A stretch of 64,000 bases of DNA, taken from assembly GCF_026672545.1 (NCBI RefSeq), contig NZ_JAPPRJ010000001.1, positions 1,240,001 to 1,304,000 on the forward strand. Direction: 5' to 3'. Origin of the DNA: Rhizobium sp. SL86 (lineage in GTDB: Bacteria > Pseudomonadota > Alphaproteobacteria > Rhizobiales > Rhizobiaceae). The notes under the pieces are model-generated. The model did no database searches. It was not told the DNA's origin and was given only the letters and a program-made list of their open reading frames with translations. Shown in pieces: positions 57,249-64,000 of this stretch (positions are counted from its first letter, which is position 1; every line of letters begins with the position of its first letter). The translations under genes were made by a program, and so were the position numbers.

Positions 57249-58667
57249 ATGAAGTTTGGTACAAGCGGCCTGCGTGGCCTCGTCGTGGATCTTCAAGGTC
57301 ATGCCTCTGCCCTTTATGCGACCGCCTTTGCCCGATATCTTCTGAACAAGGGTTTTGCGAAGCCGGGCGATCCTGTTTTTGTCGGTGGCGATTATCGCCC
57401 CTCCAGTCCGGATATTGCAGCCACCTGCATGGGTGCACTTGGCCGCTCCGGCCTGACCCCGGTCGACTGCGGGGCACTTCCGACGCCGGCGCTTGCGCTT
57501 TATGCCATGGCCAAAGGTAGTGCCTGTCTGATGATCACCGGCTCGCATATTCCGGCTGATCGCAACGGCATCAAATTTTACCGGCCGGATGGGGAAATCG
57601 ACAAGGCGGACGAACAGGCGATCAACGCGCTTGCTCAGGAGCTCGATCGCGAGATCGTCGACCTGACGCCCGGCAGCGGCGAACAGGCAAACATCGCCGC
57701 CATGCAGCTCTATGCAGCGCGCAACAGGACCATTCTGCCGCAAGCGGCCTTGGCGGGCCTCAAGATCGGCGTCTACCAGCACAGCACTGTCGCGCGCGAC
57801 GAGCTGGTGGATGTCCTGTGCGCCTATGGTGCGGATGTGATGGCGCTCGGTCCCTCGGACATCTTCATTCCCGTCGATACGGAAGCAGTTTCGCCAGCGA
57901 CTGTCGAACTGATGCAGGGCTGGACGAAGGAACACGCGCTCGATGCCGTCGTGTCCGCTGACGGCGATGGCGACCGCCCGCTGGTGGCCGACGAGTTCGG
58001 AAATCCCCTGAAGGGAGACCTGCTGGGCCTTCTGGTGGCAAAACTCCTGAAGCCGGACATGGTGGTGACGCCAGTCACGTCCAATTCAGGGATCGAACGT
58101 GCCGGTGACTTCACTGTCACCCGCACACGCGTCGGCTCTCCGTTCGTCATCGAAGGCATGAATTCAGGTCTTGCCGCGGGCAAAACGGCGGTTCTCGGTT
58201 TCGAGGCGAACGGCGGCGTTCTGACCGGTTCGGATTTCGCTCCCGCCGGCGAAACGCTGACAGCACTTCCGACGCGCGACAGTGTTCTCCCCATTCTGGC
58301 TGCGCTCTATCAGGCGAAGCAGACACAGAAGCCGCTCTCCGCGCTGGCCAGTGACCTCGGCCTGCCGGTGACCGCCGCCGACCGGCTGGAGAATTTCCCG
58401 ACAGAGACCAGCGCAAAGCTGATGGCTTACCTTCAGGTCTCCGAGGACAATTTGGCCGGATGGCTGAAGCCGCTCGGCGAAATTGCCGGCGTCGACAGGA
58501 CCGATGGCATGCGCGTGACCTTCAAGGACGGCCGGATCATTCACCTGCGTCCCTCCGGAAATGCGCCGGAAATGCGCTGCTACGTCGAAGCCGCTGATCA
58601 GGGTGCCGCAGGGAGCCTTCTTTCGGACGGTCTCAACCTGATCCGCACCTGGGCACAGCAGCCGTGA
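57249..58667 (+). CDS. Phosphomannomutase
   Basis: 472 residues, alpha-D-phosphohexomutase family. The active Ser is in LMITGSHIPADRNG, the metal loop is SADGDGDRPLVADEFG, the sugar loop is LGFEANGGVLTGSD, and the phosphate loop is LRPSGNAPEMRCYVEA. It resembles NoeK-type enzymes of rhizobia. It converts mannose 6-phosphate to mannose 1-phosphate, used by the next gene. Typical layout for GDP-mannose supply to surface polysaccharide. Confidence 0.9.
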   Translation: MKFGTSGLRGLVVDLQGHASALYATAFARYLLNKGFAKPGDPVFVGGDYRPSSPDIAATCMGALGRSGLTPVDCGALPTPALALYAMAKGSACLMITGSHIPADRNGIKFYRPDGEIDKADEQAINALAQELDREIVDLTPGSGEQANIAAMQLYAARNRTILPQAALAGLKIGVYQHSTVARDELVDVLCAYGADVMALGPSDIFIPVDTEAVSPATVELMQGWTKEHALDAVVSADGDGDRPLVADEFGNPLKGDLLGLLVAKLLKPDMVVTPVTSNSGIERAGDFTVTRTRVGSPFVIEGMNSGLAAGKTAVLGFEANGGVLTGSDFAPAGETLTALPTRDSVLPILAALYQAKQTQKPLSALASDLGLPVTAADRLENFPTETSAKLMAYLQVSEDNLAGWLKPLGEIAGVDRTDGMRVTFKDGRIIHLRPSGNAPEMRCYVEAADQGAAGSLLSDGLNLIRTWAQQP

Positions 58668-58755
58668 CACTTAATCGGGCGGGGTGCGGTTTCTTCGCGC
58701 CCGCCGCACTTCACTTCAGCAAAATACTCTTGACTCTATAATGTGGGAGGGCTTG

Positions 58756-60189
58756 ATGAGCCAGAAGATCATCCCCGTCATCATGGCCGGTGGCAAGGGA
58801 ACCAGACTGTGGCCATTGTCGCGTGCCACGGCACCGAAGCAGTTCATCCAGGTGGTCGATGAACGGACGCTGTTCCAGGAAACACTGGAGCGCGTCGCGG
58901 ATGCGAGCCTCTATGAAGCCCCGGTGGTGATCACCAACCAGGATTTCCGGTTTGTCGTGGCCGAACAGGCCCGCGAAGTCGATGTCAACCTGTCCGGCAT
59001 TCTGCTTGAACCCGTTGCCCGCAACACCGCCGCAGCCATTGCGGCGGCGGCCATCTACCTGCAGGGCCGGTTTGGCGAAGATGCGATCCTGCAGCTTCTG
59101 GCGTCCGATCACGAGATCGATGCAGGCGCCGATTACCGCAGCGCCATGGAGATGGCTCGTGAGACGGCGCTTGCCGGCAAGATCGTGACCTTCGGCATTA
59201 CCCCGACGGAACCGGCCACCGGCTACGGTTATATCGAACAGGGAGATGCCCTTTCGACCGGCGCAAGAACGGTCAAGCGGTTCGTGGAAAAGCCGCAGGC
59301 GTCCGTCGCGGAAGACATGCTCGCAGCCGGCGGTTTCTTCTGGAATTCCGGCATTTTCATGTGCCGTGTCGATCTTCTGTTGAACGAGTTGCAGAACTTT
59401 GCGCCGGAGGTGCTGCAGGCGGCCCGCGAGGCCGTGGAAAAGGCCGAGGTCGATCTGGACTTCGTGCGCCTGGATCTTGCAAGCTTCGGACGCAGCCCGG
59501 ACATTTCCATCGATTATGCCGTAATGGAGAAGACCGACAACGCCGCCGTCGTGCCCTCCTCCTTCTCCTGGTCCGATCTCGGCAGCTGGGATGCGGTCTG
59601 GAAGCTCGGTGAAAAGGATGCGGACGGCAATGTCGTGATCGGGAACGCAACCGTCATGAACACGGAAAACTCGCTGGTTCTGTCGCGACACAGCCACCTT
59701 GCCGTCCAGGGCCTCAAGGATGTGGCCATCATCGCCGCCGAAGATGCGGTTTATGTCGGTCGCCTCGACGAGGCCCAGCAGGTCGGCAAGCTTGTGAAGC
59801 ACCTCGCTTCGATGAAGGCCACTTCGAACCTCACCGAAACGCATCCCACCTCCTATCGCCCCTGGGGCGGTTACACGTCACTGCTGAACGGCGACCGGTT
59901 CCAGGTGAAGCGGCTGTTCGTGCTGCCGGGCAAGAAACTGTCGCTGCAAAAGCACTTTCACCGCTCGGAACATTGGGTCTGCGTCAAGGGAACTGCCGAG
60001 GTGACGATCGGTGACAGCGTCACCTTCGTTCGGGAAAACGAGTCGGTGTACATCCCACAGGGAGAACTGCACCGCCTCTACAACCCAGGCAAGATCATGC
60101 TTGAAATGATCGAGGTGCAGACCGGCTCGTATCTCGGCGAGGACGATATCGTCCGCGTTTCAGACGAATTCGGTCGAGACAAGTCCTGA
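58756..60189 (+). CDS. manC: Mannose-1-phosphate guanylyltransferase / mannose-6-phosphate isomerase
   Basis: 477 residues, a type II bifunctional enzyme: the nucleotidyltransferase motif MAGGKGTRLWPLSRATAPKQ and RFVEKPQA, then a C-terminal cupin isomerase (HPTSYRPWGGYTSLL, KKLSLQKHFHRSEHW, PQGELHRLYNPG). It makes GDP-mannose and can isomerise fructose 6-phosphate to mannose 6-phosphate. GGAGG lies 6 bases upstream of the ATG at 58756. 88 bases after the phosphomannomutase gene, so likely cotranscribed. Confidence 0.94.
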   Translation: MSQKIIPVIMAGGKGTRLWPLSRATAPKQFIQVVDERTLFQETLERVADASLYEAPVVITNQDFRFVVAEQAREVDVNLSGILLEPVARNTAAAIAAAAIYLQGRFGEDAILQLLASDHEIDAGADYRSAMEMARETALAGKIVTFGITPTEPATGYGYIEQGDALSTGARTVKRFVEKPQASVAEDMLAAGGFFWNSGIFMCRVDLLLNELQNFAPEVLQAAREAVEKAEVDLDFVRLDLASFGRSPDISIDYAVMEKTDNAAVVPSSFSWSDLGSWDAVWKLGEKDADGNVVIGNATVMNTENSLVLSRHSHLAVQGLKDVAIIAAEDAVYVGRLDEAQQVGKLVKHLASMKATSNLTETHPTSYRPWGGYTSLLNGDRFQVKRLFVLPGKKLSLQKHFHRSEHWVCVKGTAEVTIGDSVTFVRENESVYIPQGELHRLYNPGKIMLEMIEVQTGSYLGEDDIVRVSDEFGRDKS

Positions 60190-60234
60190 ACCCCGCCTCT
60201 TGCGGTTACGACAGTAGCCGCAACCGGTAAGATC

Positions 60235-60260
60235 TGCGGGTCCGCCGGGGCGGACCCGCA
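60235..60260. terminator. Convergent terminator hairpin
   Basis: TGCGGGTCCGC (60235-60245) pairs perfectly with GCGGACCCGCA (60250-60260), loop of 4. No T-run, between the convergent manC and DUF3618 genes. Confidence 0.55.
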
Positions 60261-60272
60261 CATTCGAAGCCC

Positions 60273-61292
60273 TCAATGCGGGCGGACGGTCGGGCCGCCG
60301 TTGCCGCTGCGGTACGGCTTTGTCTCCTCGGCGATGCGGTCGCGGGCGACGTCGTGTACGTCTGCGACGACCGAGGCGGCTTTATGGGAGACATCGGAGG
60401 CGATGTGTTCGGCCTCGTCCAATGCGTTTGAGGCACGGGCGGCAACGCCGCCCTTCACCTCATCCGACATGTCGCCCATCATTTCGTCTTCCCGTTCGGT
60501 GCGGGGAAGCGCGGCACCGATGGCGGCGCCGATGGCGAAGGCCAGTGCTCCGCCGACCAGCGGCTGATCCTGGAACTGGCGCATCAGCCCATCGTTCATA
60601 CGCGACGTCTGGTCCCGCATGGAGGCGCCCATGGCCATGGAACCACGACCGGCGCTGCGGCCCGCCTCGCGGATGTTGCGGCCCATGCGGCTTGCCGAAT
60701 GGCCAAGACTTGCCACCGTATCTGAGAGCCAGCCCGACGCCTCGTCGAACAGCTTGCCGGTTTCGTCCCGGATGTCCTGTACCCGCCGGCCGGTCGAATC
60801 GACGAAACCGCGATAGGTCTTGCCGCTTTCATCCATGAAGTGGCCGGCGCGCCGACCGGTCTCGTCGGTGATGGCGCGGAAACGCGTGCCGGTCGCGTCC
60901 TTGAAGTGGCTGATCCGACCAGAGCCGTCCTGCTCCGCGGGGCCCACCCGCTGAACCGGCGTCGTGACGGTTGCGAGCGGATAATCGACCTCATCAGAGA
61001 CCGCGTGCGGCTGGGCATCCGCCGCATGGCTGCGGTTTCCGCTTGCCATCAGCCAGGCCAGACTGATCCCCATCAGGGCCACCGGCATCGGGTTCGTCTT
61101 CATCGATCCCGTCAGGTTGGACAGGAATTCAGCACCGCCGCTGCCCTTGGCATAAGCGATCGCCTCATCGACCAGTTGGCCGGGCGACATGCGGTTCTGG
61201 ATCTCGTCGAGCTTCGCGCCGATCCGCTGGCGATCCTGTTCGATTTCGCGCTCGATGTCTTCCGGGCGTGCCGTTTCGGAATGATAAGCCAT
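60273..61292 (-). CDS. DUF3618 envelope protein
   Basis: 339 residues. The N-terminus has the DUF3618 helix (DIEREIEQDRQRIGAKLDEI, MSPGQLVDEAIAYAKG). One membrane helix near residue 75 (PMPVALMGISLAWLMASG) and a Gly/Ala hydrophobic segment near 265 (GALAFAIGAAIGAALP) follow. Between them are repeats such as GRRAGHFMDESGKTYRGF and a helical region. AAGGAG precedes the ATG, which overlaps the preceding stop by one base. Third gene of a stress operon. Confidence 0.85.
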   Translation of the reverse strand: MAYHSETARPEDIEREIEQDRQRIGAKLDEIQNRMSPGQLVDEAIAYAKGSGGAEFLSNLTGSMKTNPMPVALMGISLAWLMASGNRSHAADAQPHAVSDEVDYPLATVTTPVQRVGPAEQDGSGRISHFKDATGTRFRAITDETGRRAGHFMDESGKTYRGFVDSTGRRVQDIRDETGKLFDEASGWLSDTVASLGHSASRMGRNIREAGRSAGRGSMAMGASMRDQTSRMNDGLMRQFQDQPLVGGALAFAIGAAIGAALPRTEREDEMMGDMSDEVKGGVAARASNALDEAEHIASDVSHKAASVVADVHDVARDRIAEETKPYRSGNGGPTVRPH

Positions 61293-61708
61293 CACGTTCT
61301 CTCCTTCAGGACCTGCGCATCGCGGCGGAGCGAGGTGGTGGTGCGGTCAAGGTTGAGGTTTTCGCCCTTCAGCGCCTTCAGACCCTTGGAGATCATGCCC
61401 CAGGCGATCAGCGCAATGACGACCCCGACAACGACCGCCGACAGCGATTCCGCCGCATGTTCGGAAAAACCGCGCGCCGCGAGGAAGGCGGCCAGGCCCG
61501 CGACCAGACCGGCGAGCAGGACACCGACGGCGCCGATTGCGAAAATCATGCCGGCGATCAACGTCTCGACCCCGGTCATGGCCTTTGACATCTTTTCGGA
61601 CACCTCGGCGCGCGCCAGGCTGATCTCCTTGCGGAACAGCCCGGACATATCACCGACCAGGCCGGTCACGAGTTCGGAAAGGGAGCGGGAATCATGTGTA
61701 TCAGCCAT
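61292..61708 (-). CDS. Phage holin superfamily III-like membrane protein
   Basis: 138 residues. An amphipathic N-terminal helix (LFRKEISLARAEVSEKMSKA) and two membrane helices (TLIAGMIFAIGAVGVLLAGL; LSAVVVGVVIALIAWGMISK) are followed by a basic tail. The pattern matches the PF07332-type putative Actinobacterial/phage holin superfamily III proteins, which in rhizobia are chromosomal and not part of prophages. Its stop overlaps the next start (TGATG), and it overlaps the preceding gene by 8 bases. Confidence 0.85.
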   Translation of the reverse strand: MADTHDSRSLSELVTGLVGDMSGLFRKEISLARAEVSEKMSKAMTGVETLIAGMIFAIGAVGVLLAGLVAGLAAFLAARGFSEHAAESLSAVVVGVVIALIAWGMISKGLKALKGENLNLDRTTTSLRRDAQVLKERT

Positions 61709-62429
61709 GGGAACCTCCGGCCGTTGGAGCAGCAGTTTTGGGAGACGTTGAAGGCGCGGTTGCCGGTGCGGGGGTGATGGGTCGGGTCCCCGGAGTGGCC
61801 GGATCGCGTCCGCCGCCAGACATGGGCGAGGCCGGGCCGTGCGCTCCAGCCTGGCGGGAGGCAGACTGGCGCGACGTCATCGGCGACTGGCGGCTGGCAG
61901 AGGCTCCAACGAAACGACTGGCGGCGAGGCCAGCGATCGCGGCAATGCCAAGGAAGGCGAGCGGCTGTCGACGGCCGAAATCCTCCGCCATCGCGGCAAT
62001 CTCGCTGAGGCTCTTGCCCTGCAGGTCATCCGCAAAACGGCCGACATTTTCACCCATCTGGCGGGTCATGCGGCCGATCTCCGGCTGCTCCTGGTTTTCC
62101 AGCTCGGAACCGGCCTTCTGCATGGCGCTTGCAATTCCGGACACGCGGTCGGCCGCATAACCCTTCTGGCGCTCAGCAGCCTCTTCCGCGCTGTGATAGA
62201 CGCCGGAGATTTCCTCCTTCGCCATCGAACGCACGGACGCCATATCCTCCTTCGCCTTCTGGCGCAGATCGGTTTCGGGCTTTTGAGCATCGCGCCCGGC
62301 GGAATTTGCGGTGGAAGCGCCACCGGTTTCGGTTGTCCCTGCGGCGCGGGTGACGTCCGGTTTCTGCTGATAACCGGCATAGGAGGGGGAGGTCTTTGGA
62401 CCGTCACCCTTGAACTCGTTGTCCGTCAT
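61701..62429 (-). CDS. Nutrient-deprivation-induced-like membrane protein, first gene of stress operon
   Basis: 242 residues. The Thr/Gly/Ser-rich hydrophilic N-terminus is followed by a helical middle (RQKAKEDMASVRSMAKEEIS, EAAERQKGYAADRVSGIASA) and a membrane segment near residue 160 (PLAFLGIAAIAGLAASRFVG). The Pro/Thr-rich end is low complexity. Similar proteins in Rhizobium are annotated as nutrient deprivation-induced. A GGAAC-N17-GTT promoter lies 64 bases upstream. The operon continues with the holin-like and DUF3618 genes. Confidence 0.8.
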   Translation of the reverse strand: MTDNEFKGDGPKTSPSYAGYQQKPDVTRAAGTTETGGASTANSAGRDAQKPETDLRQKAKEDMASVRSMAKEEISGVYHSAEEAAERQKGYAADRVSGIASAMQKAGSELENQEQPEIGRMTRQMGENVGRFADDLQGKSLSEIAAMAEDFGRRQPLAFLGIAAIAGLAASRFVGASASRQSPMTSRQSASRQAGAHGPASPMSGGGRDPATPGTRPITPAPATAPSTSPKTAAPTAGGSHG

Positions 62430-62492
62430 GGAACTCTCCCTTGCGTGTTCAGGTGATGGGCGTTGCGAAGAGCTCGCAACGATCGCAAACCG

Positions 62493-62517
62493 AACAGGTG
62501 GAGGGGCTTATTGTTCC
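62493..62517 (-). promoter_or_regulatory. EcfG/RpoE2-type promoter for the three-gene envelope operon
   Basis: Minus-strand GGAAC (62517-62513), 17 bases, then GTT (62495-62493). The -10 is 64 bases before the ATG at 62429. Confidence 0.65.
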
Positions 62518-62560
62518 AGCGAGGCGGACGGTAAGGCAGGTGACGCGACGATCGGGCCGC

Positions 62561-62977
62561 TCAGCCCATCATCTTCTGTGTCATCCAAAGCCCGGCGGCG
62601 GCGGCAGTGCCGGTGAGCACCGTGCCCCAGGCCATATCGACGAGACTCATCATCACCGGCCAGTTCTTGAGCGTCGCCATGTTGGTGATGTCATAGGTGC
62701 CGTAAGCAATGAGACCAAGAATGGCACCGGAGACGAACGCATTCAGCACGGTTCCGGATGCGAGGTGCGGCTGGATTGCGAAGTAGACGATGCCGCCGAC
62801 ATAAAGCAGGTAAAACACGCCGGCGACTGCAAGATTGGGCCGTTCCAGCATCAGCTCGCCCAGTTGATCGCGGTAAAACGACGTCGCCACCTTGCCGAGC
62901 CAGAGAAGATCGAGACCGAAAAAGACCGCCGCCGTCGACAGATAGGCCACTGCATAGACGAACATGGCGGTCTCCAA
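62561..62977 (-). CDS. DUF2177 membrane protein
   Basis: 138 residues, four membrane helices, with DUF2177 landmarks: FFGLDLLWLGKVATSFYRDQ, GVFYLLYVGGIVYFAI and GAILGLIAYGTYDITNMATL. It starts 2 bases after the chrR stop, so it belongs to the sigma factor operon. DUF2177 genes commonly accompany ECF11/ChrR pairs and are presumed part of the photooxidative or oxidative stress response. The molecular role is unknown. Confidence 0.9.
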   Translation of the reverse strand: METAMFVYAVAYLSTAAVFFGLDLLWLGKVATSFYRDQLGELMLERPNLAVAGVFYLLYVGGIVYFAIQPHLASGTVLNAFVSGAILGLIAYGTYDITNMATLKNWPVMMSLVDMAWGTVLTGTAAAAGLWMTQKMMG

Positions 62978-62979
62978 GG

Positions 62980-63660
62980 TCAGATCTTGAGGATCGGCTG
63001 AATGAGACGGACGATCCAGCTCGTGAATTTCAAAGGCGCTTCGGTGACGGCAAGGCAGATGCAGTCCTCGCCTTCTGTCGCCGTCGGCGTATGCAGAAGA
63101 TCGCCGTCGGCTTCTTCGAGATCGCCACGGGCGAACAGGTCATCGCCATCGGTGAAGCTGCCGGCCAGCACCAGCGTCAGCTCCCGGCCCTCATGTGTGT
63201 GTTCCGGGACCGGCTTTCCGGCCGGGATTTTCAACAGGCGAACCTGGGTCGCCGGATCGCCCGTATCGATGCGGATCTGGAAGGCGCCACGACCAAGCGC
63301 ACGCCATTTCAGGCTGGCCACATCACCGCCCAGGTAAGACCGGAGCGGTTCCGGAATGACGCCGGTCGGTACCGCGGCTTTCTGAGCCCGTGCGACCTCC
63401 GGCTTGCGTTGCGTCACACCGGAGGCCGGTTCGCAAGCGATGCGTGCCCGCATCTTCTCCCAGTCCGAACCGGAAACCGGATGATCGGCAACGATCTTGT
63501 CGAGAAGGGCACCTGCGGCGCCTTCCATGGCATCCAGCCTGCGCCGACAGGTGGGGCACAAAGCCAGATGCGTGGCGACCGCCAGGCTCCAGCCTTCCGA
63601 CAGGTTGCCGGAGGCGTAATCGAGAAGAAGCGTGTCGCTGATATGGTGCTGAATACTCAT
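62980..63660 (-). CDS. chrR: ChrR-type anti-sigma factor with cupin domain
   Basis: 226 residues. The N-terminal zinc anti-sigma domain has His31, Cys35 and Cys38 (HLALCPTC), plus His5/6, at the same positions as Rhodobacter ChrR. The C-terminal cupin (PVPEHTHEGRELTLVLAG, with HTH and Glu ligands, and LLHTPTATEGED) binds a second metal and senses the signal. In Rhodobacter, singlet oxygen and organic peroxides cause release of the sigma factor. Coupled to the sigma gene by ATGA. Confidence 0.93.
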   Translation of the reverse strand: MSIQHHISDTLLLDYASGNLSEGWSLAVATHLALCPTCRRRLDAMEGAAGALLDKIVADHPVSGSDWEKMRARIACEPASGVTQRKPEVARAQKAAVPTGVIPEPLRSYLGGDVASLKWRALGRGAFQIRIDTGDPATQVRLLKIPAGKPVPEHTHEGRELTLVLAGSFTDGDDLFARGDLEEADGDLLHTPTATEGEDCICLAVTEAPLKFTSWIVRLIQPILKI

Positions 63661-64000
63661 CGTTTACCCTCCAGCGTCGTCCGCAACTTGTCGAATGCGA
63701 GCCGGATCCGAGATTTGACGGTTCCCAAAGGCAGGCCCAGGTCCTCGGCAATCGCCGAGTGCGAGGCCTCATCAAAGAAGGCGCGTTTCAAGACGTCCAG
63801 TTGCTCCGCCGGTAGTGTTTCCATGGCCTTGCGCAACAATTCCGCATCCTGCCTGCCCTCGAGTTCAAGATCGGCCGGTGCGACGTCATCCCTGACGAAG
63901 GCCGGGTCGTTTTCATCGAAGACGGGGCGCTTGCGCCGGAAGGCGTCGATCCGCAGGTTCCGGGCGATGGTGAAGATCCAGGCCGAGGCATTGCCTCTCG
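63657..64000 (-). CDS. rpoE: ECF11 RNA polymerase sigma factor (RpoE type), 5'-partial
   Basis: The last about 114 residues are in the window; the start lies beyond base 64000. Region 2.4 is seen in ASAWIFTIARNLRIDAFRRK and region 4 in LPAEQLDVLKRAFFDEASHS, IAEDLGLPLGTVKSRIRLAF. A TTG at 63839 is not the start. Its stop overlaps chrR. With ChrR it should form an ECF11 switch for singlet oxygen or peroxide stress. Confidence 0.93.
   Translation of the reverse strand, partial: RGNASAWIFTIARNLRIDAFRRKRPVFDENDPAFVRDDVAPADLELEGRQDAELLRKAMETLPAEQLDVLKRAFFDEASHSAIAEDLGLPLGTVKSRIRLAFDKLRTTLEGKR

Noticed and set aside
61292..61708. Holin-like gene as evidence of a prophage
   Set aside because: No other phage genes are near; these holin-superfamily proteins are ordinary chromosomal genes in rhizobia.

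Overview
The window looks like part of the main chromosome of a Rhizobiales bacterium close to Rhizobium/Agrobacterium. The evidence is a GC-rich sequence full of housekeeping genes (pheST, infC-rpmI-rplT, lepA), a Cpa/Tad pilus locus of alphaproteobacterial type, a membrane-bound ferritin MbfA preceded by an Irr-box-like palindrome, and four promoters of the GGAAC-N17-GTT type used by the alphaproteobacterial general stress sigma factor (EcfG/RpoE2). No prophage, insertion sequence, CRISPR array or integrase is visible.

Layout. 1-2067: end of a chemoreceptor gene with an apparent frameshift at the left edge. 2142-7947 (minus): infC (AUU start), rpmI, rplT, pheS, a brnTA toxin-antitoxin pair and pheT; the pair sits between pheS and pheT. 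8129-17372: a mixed region with two alpha/beta hydrolases, a transglutaminase-like cysteine protease, mbfA, an orphan Tat-exported TRAP substrate-binding protein, three small unknown genes, and an XRE-cupin regulator with a GNAT and an MFS transporter. 17463-23202: a GNAT-nitrilase operon, an ECF42 sigma factor with its YCII/DGPF partner, lepA and a chromosomal ccdAB pair. 23264-31645: a PRC-barrel protein, a DUF1508 protein, a CUT2 sugar ABC operon, an Rdx-family protein, tRNA-Leu(CAG), and an M17 peptidase-MarR-NlpC/P60 operon. 31792-43698: a Tad/Cpa type IVb pilus locus (tadD; cpaA-F, tadB, tadC and the Flp pilin on minus; a CpaC-N-like protein and two TadE/F-like pseudopilins on plus).

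43798-55462 is a nucleoside salvage super-cluster. deoB-add-upp is on plus. On minus lie a BMP-type nucleoside ABC transporter (binding protein, double ATPase, two permeases), cdd, a trimeric purine nucleoside phosphorylase, deoC and deoA. Together these import nucleosides, deaminate them, split the glycosidic bond by phosphorolysis, isomerise the sugar phosphate and cleave deoxyribose 5-phosphate into central metabolites. 55698-64000 has msrA, a small membrane protein, tRNA-Ser(GGA), a phosphomannomutase plus mannose-1-phosphate guanylyltransferase pair for GDP-mannose, a three-gene envelope operon with a general-stress promoter, and a DUF2177-ChrR-RpoE (ECF11) group cut by the right edge.

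The main new reading is regulatory. The same GGAAC-N17-GTT element lies just upstream of four poorly characterised genes or operons (starts at 13127, 24013, 56740 and 62429), which links otherwise unexplained small and envelope proteins to the general stress response. Other notable items are a 24-bp near-perfect palindrome before brnTA, a 14-bp palindrome before the XRE-cupin gene, and 3' stem-loops behind both periplasmic binding-protein genes.
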